Assembly (NCBI GenBank): GCA_900540295.1
Contig: UQFM01000035.1
Span: 1-17,415, forward strand
DNA from: an uncultured Oscillospiraceae bacterium
Lineage (GTDB): Bacteria; Bacillota; Clostridia; Oscillospirales; Acutalibacteraceae
DNA: 17,415 nt
Direction of reading: 5' to 3'
Under the pieces are notes generated by a model. The model was not told the origin of the DNA. It worked only from the letters and a program-made list of their open reading frames with translations, and searched no databases. Position 1 is the first letter of the stretch. Every line of letters starts with the position of its first letter. Shown here piece by piece: positions 1 through 7,502 of this stretch. The translations under genes and the position numbers were made by a program.

Positions 1-51
1 GAAATACTGCCGCGAAAATCGTGTTCGTACGTGTGTGCTATGGTTAACCAT
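1..51 (+). repeat. Dispersed repeat, copy 1 (cut by window start)
   Basis: These 51 bases match 8510-8560 at 47 of 51 positions in the same orientation. The repeat may extend left of the window. Its right edge overlaps a perfect 14-bp palindrome, TATGGTTAACCATA (39-52), just ahead of the ribosome binding site of the GH95-type gene. The four differences would all change amino acids if the stretch were read as the open frame through it, so it does not look like conserved protein-coding sequence. Confidence 0.75.
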
Positions 52-69
52 AACAAAAAGGATGATTTT

Positions 70-2736
70 ATGAAAAAGCTTCGCAAAGTCGTTTGCATTT
101 TGCTTTGCGCCTGTTTGCTCGCACCGCTTAGCGCGTGCGGCGTGAAGCGCGGCACGGTGGAAACGCTGTTTGACAAATCCGAAAAAATCTCCTATGCCAC
201 CACCTACAAAGCGCTTTCCGAAACAAATAATAAGACAAGTGCATGGCGCGAGGGCATGGTTTCGGGCAACGGCCTGCAAGGGGTCATCACCTCGGGCGCA
301 CCGTACAGCGACTCGCTGATTTTTCAGAATATGCATTTTATTCTGCCGAACAAAAATGCGCGCACCTGCCCCGATACGGCAAATGAATTGGAAACGGTAA
401 AGCAAGCCATCGTCAAGGGTGAAGATATTGTAGATAACGCAAGCTATGACGATGTATACACCTATCACCCCGGCGGCGCACTGCGCATTGCGCAGAAAAA
501 AGCGTTTACAAGAGATTATGTGCGCTACACAAACTATGAAACCGCCGAAGTCGGTGTTCGCTATACCGACAAAAACGGTACATGGGAACGCCTGACCTTT
601 ACTTCGCGTGCAGACGGTGTAACCGTGACGAAAATCGGTGCGTCCGACAGCGGCAATAAGGTGAATCTGACCCTTTCCTACGATAATCTTTCCGCCCTCG
701 CCAATTACGGCAAAGGCAATGAAGTCGATTTGCAATATAAAAAGCTTGCCACCGAAAATGCCGATGCATTGGCACTCGTGGCACACTACCCCGATTATGA
801 AAACAGCGAACTTCGAAACGGCGGCTACGCGACATATACATATGTCATGCAAGAGGGCGGTACGGCGACCCGCACTGCGGGCGATGCGGTAACGGACGCA
901 CAGTTTGTCGGCACGGACAATCCGCAGATTCAGATTGAAAACAGCGATGCGGTTTATCTGATTACCGTTTCCGACCGCACGGACGCTATGGGTGCGCTTA
1001 CCGATTTCAAAGGGCAAAATACGTATGCGCTCATCGGTAATTTGCGTGAAAAAGCCATTGCCGCCGCCAAAAAATACACAAAGAACGGGCAGTTTGATTA
1101 CAGCGCCGCGCTTGCGGCGCACACGGCGCTCCACACACCGCAGTTTAACGCGGTTTCGCTGACACTCGGAAACGGCGAAAGCGATAAATCCAATGAACAG
1201 CTTCTCCTGTCGCAACGCGGCAAAAACACGATGCACAGCGATTTGATACAGCGCGCGTATTATTCGGGGCGTTACGCCTACCTGTGCTGTTCGGGCGCGT
1301 CCACCAGCCGTCTGTACGGTATGTGGACCGGTGAATGGAATGCGGGCTGGGGAAGTAAATACACGATGGACGCCAACGTGAATTTGCAAACTTCTTCCTT
1401 AAATACAAGCAATATGCCGTATTCCGTGACAGGATATGTATACTTTTTGCTTCGGCAAATGCCCGACTGGGAAGAAAATGCGCTTGCCACCCACGGCTTT
1501 GCGGACGCCTTGCAAGCACCCGTGAATACGGACGGAGACAAGGCGGTCATTACCGAAACCTGCTATCCGTATCCGTTCCGCTATTGGAACGCAGGCACTT
1601 CCTGGATGCTCCTGCCGCTGTATGAATCTTATTTGAGCTACGGCGATATGGAAATCCCCTTAAGCGAGGAATTTGATTTAGAGGCGCTTCGCTCTGTACT
1701 TTCCGTCACAGCGGACAATTTAACCGATGCGCAAATTGCGGCAATTAGAGAGCGCGGCAGTCTGACGCTTTCTGAAGATATTCTCCTGCCGCTTTTGACC
1801 AAAGCCGCCAATTACTGGGCACAGCTGCTCACACCCGAATATTACACGGACAAGGACGGCAATATCCGTTATGAAGCGGGCAAAACAGCACTCGCGGACG
1901 GCGAAACCTATTGCATCCTGCCGAGCTACTCCCCCGAAAACAATCCGTCGAATTACCCGAGTCCGTCTGCCGCAAACACAGCGATTGACATTGCGGCATG
2001 CAGAAGCAACCTCGAAATGCTTTTGGATATACAGAAGAAAGCCGCGCCCGAAGCTGACACCGCTGTGTGGGAATCGCTTTTGCAAAAGCTTCCGCCGTAT
2101 CTGTACGACGAAACAGGCGCACTGAAGGAATGGGCGTGCAATCAATTTGAGGAAAACAACGAACATCGCCATTTAAGCCATCTGTACGGCGTATGGCCGC
2201 TCGATGAAACACAAACGGATACCGTGCTCCGCGACGCATGTATACAGGCGATTGCCAACCGCACCAGCGAAAACGAGGCAAGCCACGCGCTTGTACACCG
2301 TGCGCTGATTGCCGCACGTTTAAAGGACAGCGCGAGTGTCACACGGGCACTGAAAACCTTGATGAATCATACAATTCACTACGATTCTCTGATGACCAAC
2401 CACGACTATGACCGCCACAGCTGTTACTGCACGGACTTTGCGATTGGGTATCTCGGCATTATACACGAAAGTCTTTTATATTCAAACACGGGCAAAATTG
2501 AAATTCTGCCCGCCCTCCCCGACAGCGGCTTTGCAAGCGGTGAAATCAAGGGGCTTCGCACCCGTACCCGCGCGGTCGTGCAAAGTCTTTCGTGGGATAC
2601 TGCCGCAAAAACCGCATCCGTGACTGTTTTGTCGGAAATTGACCAAACCCTGATCGTTTCCTGTGCGGTCACAGGCGAAACGCAAACGGTGCAGTTTGCC
2701 GCAGGTGAGGCAAAAACGGTGGAATTCGGTCTGTAA
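70..2736 (+). CDS. GH95-type glycoside hydrolase lipoprotein (possible alpha-L-fucosidase)
   Basis: Predicted 888-residue exported enzyme that would remove terminal alpha-L-fucose or a related sugar from glycans outside the cell. The start at 70 is preferred over the upstream in-frame ATG at 31 because AAGGA lies 7 nt ahead and the protein then begins with a lipoprotein signal peptide: MKKLRK, a hydrophobic stretch, and lipobox LSAC with Cys23 as the lipidated residue. The N-terminal part (about 45-340) has the GNGLQGV pattern of the GH95 beta-sandwich. The middle and C-terminal part resembles the GH95 (alpha/alpha)6 barrel: WGSKYT before residue 434, SPEN with Glu623 (family general acid position), RHLSHLYG, and Asp789 in CTDFAIG at the family base position. 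The first of the two catalytic-pocket Asn residues appears to be Asp434, with Asn436 in the second position, so substrate or activity may differ. It is a single gene ending in a strong terminator. The family call is firm; the substrate is inference. Confidence 0.8.
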   Translation: MKKLRKVVCILLCACLLAPLSACGVKRGTVETLFDKSEKISYATTYKALSETNNKTSAWREGMVSGNGLQGVITSGAPYSDSLIFQNMHFILPNKNARTCPDTANELETVKQAIVKGEDIVDNASYDDVYTYHPGGALRIAQKKAFTRDYVRYTNYETAEVGVRYTDKNGTWERLTFTSRADGVTVTKIGASDSGNKVNLTLSYDNLSALANYGKGNEVDLQYKKLATENADALALVAHYPDYENSELRNGGYATYTYVMQEGGTATRTAGDAVTDAQFVGTDNPQIQIENSDAVYLITVSDRTDAMGALTDFKGQNTYALIGNLREKAIAAAKKYTKNGQFDYSAALAAHTALHTPQFNAVSLTLGNGESDKSNEQLLLSQRGKNTMHSDLIQRAYYSGRYAYLCCSGASTSRLYGMWTGEWNAGWGSKYTMDANVNLQTSSLNTSNMPYSVTGYVYFLLRQMPDWEENALATHGFADALQAPVNTDGDKAVITETCYPYPFRYWNAGTSWMLLPLYESYLSYGDMEIPLSEEFDLEALRSVLSVTADNLTDAQIAAIRERGSLTLSEDILLPLLTKAANYWAQLLTPEYYTDKDGNIRYEAGKTALADGETYCILPSYSPENNPSNYPSPSAANTAIDIAACRSNLEMLLDIQKKAAPEADTAVWESLLQKLPPYLYDETGALKEWACNQFEENNEHRHLSHLYGVWPLDETQTDTVLRDACIQAIANRTSENEASHALVHRALIAARLKDSASVTRALKTLMNHTIHYDSLMTNHDYDRHSCYCTDFAIGYLGIIHESLLYSNTGKIEILPALPDSGFASGEIKGLRTRTRAVVQSLSWDTAAKTASVTVLSEIDQTLIVSCAVTGETQTVQFAAGEAKTVEFGL

Positions 2737-2770
2737 ATTCCGGTTTTACATCTATACTTATTTTCTGTTC

Positions 2771-2813
2771 AGAGGCTGTAAAAAAGCAAAAGCTTTTTTA
2801 CAGCCTCTTTTTT
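2771..2813 (+). terminator. Rho-independent terminator after the GH95-type gene
   Basis: A perfect 17-bp stem (2771-2787 with 2792-2808) with an AAAA loop is followed directly by a run of T residues to 2813. It separates the glycosidase gene from the sporulation operon. Confidence 0.93.
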
Positions 2814-2835
2814 GCGCATACTGCGGACAGGAGTT

Positions 2836-2862
2836 GCATAGTTATGTGTAGAAACATATATA
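2836..2862 (+). promoter_or_regulatory. Possible sigma-E-type promoter of the sipL-spoIVA operon
   Basis: GCATAGT (2836-2842), 12 nt, then CATATATA (2855-2862) loosely resembles the sigma-E pattern of spore formers (ATA in the -35, CATACA-like -10). No good sigma-A promoter is visible between the upstream terminator and the gene. Transcription would begin almost at the ribosome binding site, which is unusually close, so the call is tentative. Confidence 0.3.
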
Positions 2863-2881
2863 CAAGCGAGGAGCGGTTGAA

Positions 2882-4414
2882 ATGGACTTTTGCAAAAATA
2901 CAAACGCACTGAGCTGTCGGCGCATGCTTTTTGAAGGCGCGGCTGAACAGCCCGTAGACAGCGACATCACCCTGCCCGAATATTTCCCCGATGTGGTGCG
3001 CGTGCTGAAATGCACGCTTACACCGCGCATAACAAGTGTACAGGGCTCTGCGGACCGCATTACCGCGGAAGGCTCGGCGCTTTTGCGCATTTTGTATCTG
3101 AGCGAGGAAAACTGCGTGCGCTGTTTTGAACAGAACATTCCGTTTTCCAAATATACGGAATGCAAGGCAACGGAAAACGCCTGTGTCAGTGCACGCGCCA
3201 AAACAGGATATGTCAACTGCCGCGTACAGTCTCCGCGGCGTATAGACATTCACGGCAGTATTTCGATTGCTTTTTCCATGTACTGCCGCGAAAGCGCACC
3301 GCTGATTTGCGACTGCACGGGCGGCGGTATTCAAATGCGCAAAAAAAAGATTGCATACAGCAATCTTTCGGGCTGTACCGAAAAGCTGTTTTCCATGCAT
3401 GAAACACTGGAACTCGGCAATGCAAAGCCGTCCATTGCGCAAATCGTGAAGTGCGATGCCGCCGCGCTGATTGAAGATGTAAAGCTGGTGGCAGGCAAGG
3501 CGCTCGTAAAAGGCGAACTGATTGTGCGCACGCTGTACATTGCCGACAATGAGGATAACGACATTCAAAGCATGGAACACTCCATGCCCATCAGCCAAAT
3601 CATTGAAATTGACGGCGCCGAAGAGGACTGCACTGCGGATGCGGCGCTGACGGTTTCCGCTTTGGAGATTGCCGCGAAAACCGACGCCACAGGCGCACTG
3701 CGGCTTTTGGATACAAGCGTCTGTCTGTGCGCACAGCTTTCTCTGTATACCGAATGTGAATCCGACGTCATTACAGATGCATACTCCACGCAGTATGAAA
3801 TCGGCATACAAAAACGGAATGTGGAACTCAGAAGCATTTGTGACCGTTTTTCCGACACTTATCTTTGCCGCGGCACACCCGACACCGCGGGCAGCGGCAT
3901 CGGACAGATTGTAGATATGACCTGTCAGGAGCTTCAGTATACCGCCGCGGTTGCAGACAGCACACTGACGGTGAACGGTACGGTGCAAATCGGTCTTTTA
4001 TACCGTGACCGCGAAAACCAGTGGGGCTTTACAGACAGAAGCTTTGATTTCACCTATACGCGCGCGGTGGCGGCGTCGGGCGAGCCTCTTTCCTGCGAAC
4101 CGCACATCACCGTCAGCGGTGTAAGCTTCCTGCTGGGCGCGGAAGATAAAGTGGACGCCCGCGTAGAGCTGGACATCAGCGGTGTGGTATTCTCATCAGA
4201 GACCGTACAGGTGCTTTCCGACATTCAAATTGATGAGGAAAACCGAAAACGGCAAAAGCATGCCGCCTTGACCATTTATTTCGCACAGGAAGGCGAAAGC
4301 GTTTGGGAGATTGCACGGCGGTATAACACCACTGCCGAAGCCATCACTGCGGAAAATAAGCTGACGGGTGACGCCGTAGAAACCAAATGCAAACTGCTGA
4401 TTCCGAGAGTTTGA
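2882..4414 (+). CDS. sipL: SPOCS (DUF3794)/LysM spore coat protein, SipL-like
   Basis: A 510-residue protein with no signal peptide or membrane segment, expected in the mother cell during sporulation. Residues 1-460 contain the recurring DUF3794/SPOCS pattern: an N-terminal unit with LPEYFPDVVRVLK near residue 31, a second around 160-290, and a third around 300-440. A single LysM domain closes the protein (about 465-510, with Trp475 in VWEIARRYN). This is the architecture of Clostridioides difficile SipL, which binds SpoIVA through its LysM domain and tethers the coat to the forespore; it plays the role of Bacillus SpoVID. The start is fixed by GAGGAG 8 nt before ATG. The spoIVA gene begins 14 nt after the stop, which strongly supports a shared coat-assembly role. 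Other clostridial DUF3794-LysM proteins exist, so the name rests on architecture plus neighbour. Confidence 0.85.
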   Translation: MDFCKNTNALSCRRMLFEGAAEQPVDSDITLPEYFPDVVRVLKCTLTPRITSVQGSADRITAEGSALLRILYLSEENCVRCFEQNIPFSKYTECKATENACVSARAKTGYVNCRVQSPRRIDIHGSISIAFSMYCRESAPLICDCTGGGIQMRKKKIAYSNLSGCTEKLFSMHETLELGNAKPSIAQIVKCDAAALIEDVKLVAGKALVKGELIVRTLYIADNEDNDIQSMEHSMPISQIIEIDGAEEDCTADAALTVSALEIAAKTDATGALRLLDTSVCLCAQLSLYTECESDVITDAYSTQYEIGIQKRNVELRSICDRFSDTYLCRGTPDTAGSGIGQIVDMTCQELQYTAAVADSTLTVNGTVQIGLLYRDRENQWGFTDRSFDFTYTRAVAASGEPLSCEPHITVSGVSFLLGAEDKVDARVELDISGVVFSSETVQVLSDIQIDEENRKRQKHAALTIYFAQEGESVWEIARRYNTTAEAITAENKLTGDAVETKCKLLIPRV

Positions 4415-4428
4415 GGAGGAACATCAAA

Positions 4429-5907
4429 ATGGAAAAACGAAGCATTTACAATGACATTGCCGAACGCACACAGGGCGATATATACGTCGGCGTCGTCGGT
4501 CCCGTACGCACGGGAAAATCCACCTTTATCAAACGCTTTATGGATACGCTCGTGCTCCCGAACATTGAAGAGGGCGCTATGCATGACCGCGCGGTAGACG
4601 AGATGCCGCAGTCCTCGGCGGGGCGCACCATCATGACCACCGAACCGAAATTCATTCCCGAAAATGCCGTGGAAGTGCGTTTGCCCGACAACGCATCTTT
4701 TTCCGTACGCATGATAGACTGCGTCGGCTACATCGTGCCGAGCTCGCTCGGCTATATTGAGGGCGACAAACCGCGCATGGTCAACACCCCGTGGTTCGAC
4801 CATGAAATTCCGTTTGACACCGCCGCCGAAATCGGCACGCAAAAAGTCATTACGGAGCATTCCACCATCGGTTTGGTGGTAACCACGGACGGCAGTATTT
4901 CCGACATTCCGCGCGAAGAATATGAGGAAGCGGAAGCGCGTGTCATCCGCGAATTAAAGGCACTTGACAAACCGTTTGTGGTACTGCTCAACTGCACCTA
5001 TCCGCAGTCGGACAGTGCCGGGCGGCTCGCGGAACAGCTGTGTGCGCAATACGAAGTCCCCGTACTGCCTGTGAACTGCCTGGAGCTTACGGAAAGTGAC
5101 ATTAAAGAGATTCTCACACAGGTGCTGTTTGAATTCCCGATTCGGGAAATTGCGGTAGACTTCCCCTCTTGGCTTGTGTCTCTGCCCGCCGAACATAAAC
5201 TGCGTACCGCCGCCTATGCGGCAGTCAGCGCCGCTTCGGAGAAAATGAATCTCGTCCGCGACGTAGCAATTCTGACGGAAGAACTGAAAGGCTGTGAATA
5301 CATTACGGACGCGAAAGTCAGCGCCATGCAGCTGGGGCAAGGCACGGCGTGGATTTCCGTCACGATGAACGGCGATTTGTTCTATCAGGTTCTGGCGGAA
5401 AAAACAGGCTTGGAAATTGACGGTGAGCAAAGTCTTGTAACGCAGATGTGCGCCCTTGCCGCCATGAAGAAAGAATACGAAAAGCTGAAATGCGCCCTTG
5501 ATGAAGTCGAAGCCACAGGCTACGGCATTGTAATGCCTTCCATTGACGAGCTGACGCTTGACGAACCCGAAATTGTCAAGCAGGGCGGGCGGTACGGCGT
5601 TAAGCTTTCCGCCTCGGCGCCGTCCATCCACATGCTCAAAGCTAACATTCAAACCGAGGTAGCACCCATCGTCGGCAGTGAAAGTCAGTCCGAGGAATTG
5701 GTGAAATATTTGCTCAAGGAATTTGAAGAAGACCCGACAAAGATTTGGGATTCCAATATTTTCGGTAAATCCTTAAATGAGCTTGTCAACGAGGGCCTGC
5801 GCAATAAGCTGTTCCACATGCCGACCGATGCGCGTATGAAATTGCAGGAAACCTTGGAGCGCGTCATCAACGAGGGCTGTAACGGGTTAATTTGCATTAT
5901 TTTGTAA
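4429..5907 (+). CDS. spoIVA: Stage IV sporulation protein A, coat morphogenetic ATPase
   Basis: A 492-residue protein, the same length as Bacillus subtilis SpoIVA. It hydrolyses ATP to polymerise into the basement layer around the forespore on which the coat is built. The start at 4429 is chosen over the upstream ATG at 4387 because AGGAGGA (4414-4420) lies 8 nt ahead and the protein then begins MEKRSIYNDIAERTQGDIYV, typical of SpoIVA. Visible motifs fall at the Bacillus numbering: Walker A GPVRTGKST with Lys30, the sensor threonines Thr70-Thr71 in MTTEPKF, and Asp97 in MIDCVGY (Walker B). The C-terminus ends NGLICIIL, the conserved hydrophobic tail needed for membrane anchoring. It is co-transcribed with the SipL-like gene. 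Nothing looks truncated or unusual, and the identification is very secure. Confidence 0.97.
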   Translation: MEKRSIYNDIAERTQGDIYVGVVGPVRTGKSTFIKRFMDTLVLPNIEEGAMHDRAVDEMPQSSAGRTIMTTEPKFIPENAVEVRLPDNASFSVRMIDCVGYIVPSSLGYIEGDKPRMVNTPWFDHEIPFDTAAEIGTQKVITEHSTIGLVVTTDGSISDIPREEYEEAEARVIRELKALDKPFVVLLNCTYPQSDSAGRLAEQLCAQYEVPVLPVNCLELTESDIKEILTQVLFEFPIREIAVDFPSWLVSLPAEHKLRTAAYAAVSAASEKMNLVRDVAILTEELKGCEYITDAKVSAMQLGQGTAWISVTMNGDLFYQVLAEKTGLEIDGEQSLVTQMCALAAMKKEYEKLKCALDEVEATGYGIVMPSIDELTLDEPEIVKQGGRYGVKLSASAPSIHMLKANIQTEVAPIVGSESQSEELVKYLLKEFEEDPTKIWDSNIFGKSLNELVNEGLRNKLFHMPTDARMKLQETLERVINEGCNGLICIIL

Positions 5908-5926
5908 TTCTTTTCACAGAAACAAA

Positions 5927-5953
5927 ACAGGACGGTTCGGTGAACCGTCCTGT
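5927..5953. terminator. Hairpin between converging spoIVA and monooxygenase genes
   Basis: A perfect 12-bp stem (5927-5938 with 5942-5953) with loop GGT. Read on the minus strand it is followed by a T-rich stretch (TTTTGTTTC), which suits termination of the minus-strand gene. On the plus strand no T run follows. Confidence 0.65.
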
Positions 5954-5972
5954 GAGAGTGTCGAAAAAGTAG

Positions 5973-6002
5973 ATTTTGCTCCCCTGACAAGGGGAGCAAA
6001 AT
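5973..6002. terminator. Second hairpin between converging genes, bidirectional terminator
   Basis: A perfect 13-bp stem (5973-5985 with 5990-6002) with loop GACA. T-rich DNA follows on both sides: six T from 6006 on the plus strand, and CTACTTTTT on the minus strand. It ends 7 nt from the stop codon of the minus-strand gene, so it can serve both spoIVA and that gene. Confidence 0.75.
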
Positions 6003-6009
6003 TCATTTT

Positions 6010-6300
6010 TTAAAGTTCCGTATACCGTTCCACTTTCATTTTTAAACCGTACTTTTTACGCAAGGCGGCGATTTCCGACATCATTTCGGATTTGTGGTGC
6101 GCGTCAATCGCCTCTTGGTTTTTCCGGCGGTCAATGAGCAAAACGGATTCGCTGTCTTCCATCGGGAAAAAGTATGCATAGCGCTCGTTCCCCGCTTCGG
6201 CGCGGATTTTTTCCCCCAATCCCGAGGACACCATTTCCTCTGCGAATGCCCTTGCGCTCCCGTTTTGTCCTGTATACAAAATATTTACTGTAATACGCAA
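6010..6300 (-). CDS. Antibiotic biosynthesis monooxygenase (ABM)-fold protein, YgiN-like
   Basis: A 96-residue soluble protein of the dimeric alpha/beta-barrel ABM superfamily, which includes quinol monooxygenases and heme-degrading enzymes. Support: the family pattern of an N-terminal strand (MRITVNILYT), a helix, then AGNERYAYFFPMEDSESVLL, LIDRRKNQEAIDAHHKS (DAH-type helix), and MKVERY as the closing strand. No heme or flavin ligand can be assigned, so the substrate is unknown. The start codon is TTG at 6300: AAGGA lies 7 nt upstream and no ATG precedes it in frame. It starts 16 nt after the stop of the dockerin protein gene and uses that gap for its ribosome binding site, so the two form an operon. 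Housekeeping quinone redox or stress functions are as likely as any link to the dockerin protein. Confidence 0.8.
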   Translation of the reverse strand: MRITVNILYTGQNGSARAFAEEMVSSGLGEKIRAEAGNERYAYFFPMEDSESVLLIDRRKNQEAIDAHHKSEMMSEIAALRKKYGLKMKVERYTEL

Positions 6301-6316
6301 AAAATCATCCTTTTTC

Positions 6317-7303
6317 TTATCCGTTCACAAAATCAGAATAGAGAATGTCTGTTGTTGTCTGCCCTGTGCCGCGTACAGAAACGATTGCAACCATTAAGCC
6401 GAGGGACAGGTCATTCACAAAATGCAGACGAATGGATTCTACGCCATCGGCGGACAGTGTAACCGTCAGCAAAATATCCGAAACCTGACTTGTCATATCG
6501 CTTACAGTGACTGCCGTTCCTATCTGCGTTTGCATTTCCTTGCGTACCTCAGACGCAGTCGGAAAAGCCGCGGTCACCTTGGAAAGGGTCTGCGACCCGT
6601 TTTTCTGCGGATTCTTGCAGTCATGTAACCGAATGTATAAAACATTGCCCTCCTGACGGTAGTCGGCAATATCGGCTTCGGTCACGGTAAACGCCCGCAA
6701 ATCATAGCGTCCGACAGGCGATTTGTCACCCGCACGCACCGTATAGCGCTGTTCGCCGACACCGAGAAAAGCACCGACAACCGAATTCACATCAGCCGAT
6801 GGGTCAACACCTTGAATAACTCTGTTTAATACCTCTGTTGCGCCGCCTATATCCACATCTTTTGTAATATTACAGTTTCCTTGCACGGTGTAATTCCCTG
6901 CCGCCGCTTGTTTTGTATACGTCCGCAGTAATTCCGCCGCCTGTGCTTTCGTATAAGTCGGCGTGCCGAGCGTTTCCCGTTCCCCCGTTACCGTATTTAC
7001 GAGCACAGTCCCGCGTGCACCGGACGCGGTCTGCAAAATCCAGCGCGCATCTGTCGCGGTTAATCTGCCGTCCGCGTTACAGTCAAGCACCTGCAAATCT
7101 GCGGTTCGGTAAGTCCGCACGCCCGATGCCGCCTGTAATGCCCAGCGCGCGTCCACGGCGGTAATTTTACCGTTGCCGTCAAAATCGCCGACCAAACAAC
7201 AGTTCTCGGGCAGTGCTTCCGCGGCAAATACAGTTATCCCGCCGCTCGCCAACACACCCAGCACCATAACTGCGGTAAGCAGCCAAGCTATACTTTTTTT
7301 CAT
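6317..7303 (-). CDS. Secreted protein with N-terminal type I dockerin and an unrecognised C-terminal domain
   Basis: A 328-residue exported protein. The start at 7303 is set by AAGGAGGG 7 nt upstream; an in-frame ATG at 7324 lies before that site. Residues 1-27 are a signal peptide (MKKS, hydrophobic core, VFA|AE). Residues 36-95 form a dockerin: two calcium loops, D40-x-D42-x-N44 with Thr48 and Asp51, and D74-x-N76-x-D78 with Thr82 and Asp85, each followed by DARW-[AI]-LQ-[AT]-ASG. Dockerins bind cohesins on scaffoldins or cell-surface proteins. The domain lies at the N-terminus, whereas it is usually C-terminal on enzymes. Residues 110-328 contain no catalytic motif I recognise; they look like a mixed strand/helix secreted domain. 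No cohesin is present in this window. A strong sigma-A promoter lies upstream. Confidence 0.82.
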   Translation of the reverse strand: MKKSIAWLLTAVMVLGVLASGGITVFAAEALPENCCLVGDFDGNGKITAVDARWALQAASGVRTYRTADLQVLDCNADGRLTATDARWILQTASGARGTVLVNTVTGERETLGTPTYTKAQAAELLRTYTKQAAAGNYTVQGNCNITKDVDIGGATEVLNRVIQGVDPSADVNSVVGAFLGVGEQRYTVRAGDKSPVGRYDLRAFTVTEADIADYRQEGNVLYIRLHDCKNPQKNGSQTLSKVTAAFPTASEVRKEMQTQIGTAVTVSDMTSQVSDILLTVTLSADGVESIRLHFVNDLSLGLMVAIVSVRGTGQTTTDILYSDFVNG

Positions 7304-7358
7304 AAAATCGCCCTCCTTATACATCTTGCATTATTTATAGAGGTTTTCCTCAAAAAAA

Positions 7359-7387
7359 ATTGTAACTTTTTTCCATTGCAATGTCAA
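7359..7387 (-). promoter_or_regulatory. Sigma-A promoter of the dockerin/ABM operon
   Basis: On the minus strand TTGACA (7387-7382), exactly 17 nt, then TACAAT (7364-7359). This is a near-consensus vegetative promoter about 56 nt ahead of the start codon. Confidence 0.85.
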
Positions 7388-7434
7388 GTGTCAGAACAGC
7401 ACATATGCATATCTGCTTTGACATCTAAAAAGGA

Positions 7435-7463
7435 TTGCTTTTACTCTGACTATTTTATATAAT
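7435..7463 (+). promoter_or_regulatory. Sigma-A promoter of the alpha/beta hydrolase gene
   Basis: TTGCTT (7435-7440), 17 nt, then a consensus TATAAT (7458-7463), 39 nt before the start codon. A nearby TTGACA at 7418 has no matching -10 at 17 nt. Confidence 0.75.
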
Positions 7464-7502
7464 AAAAAAATAAAACGAAACGAAAAAGGTCGTGGGCGGA
7501 AT

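Noticed and set aside
39..52. 14-bp palindrome TATGGTTAACCATA as an operator for the GH95-type gene
   Set aside because: The position is suggestive, but most of it belongs to the dispersed repeat, and no second site or adjacent regulator supports an operator role.
55..69. Identical leader AAAAAGGATGATTTT before both the GH95-type and ABM-fold genes
   Set aside because: It is best explained as a common ribosome binding site context; 15 AT-rich bases around AAGGA are not strong evidence of shared regulation.
2798..3988. 396-codon open frame on the minus strand
   Set aside because: It lies opposite the SipL-like gene, has Cys/Arg-rich low-complexity protein sequence with no family pattern, and lacks a convincing ribosome binding site. 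It is a by-product of the codon usage of the real gene.
4954..5652. 232-codon open frame on the minus strand inside spoIVA
   Set aside because: The plus-strand protein is an unmistakable full-length SpoIVA; the antisense product has no recognisable features.
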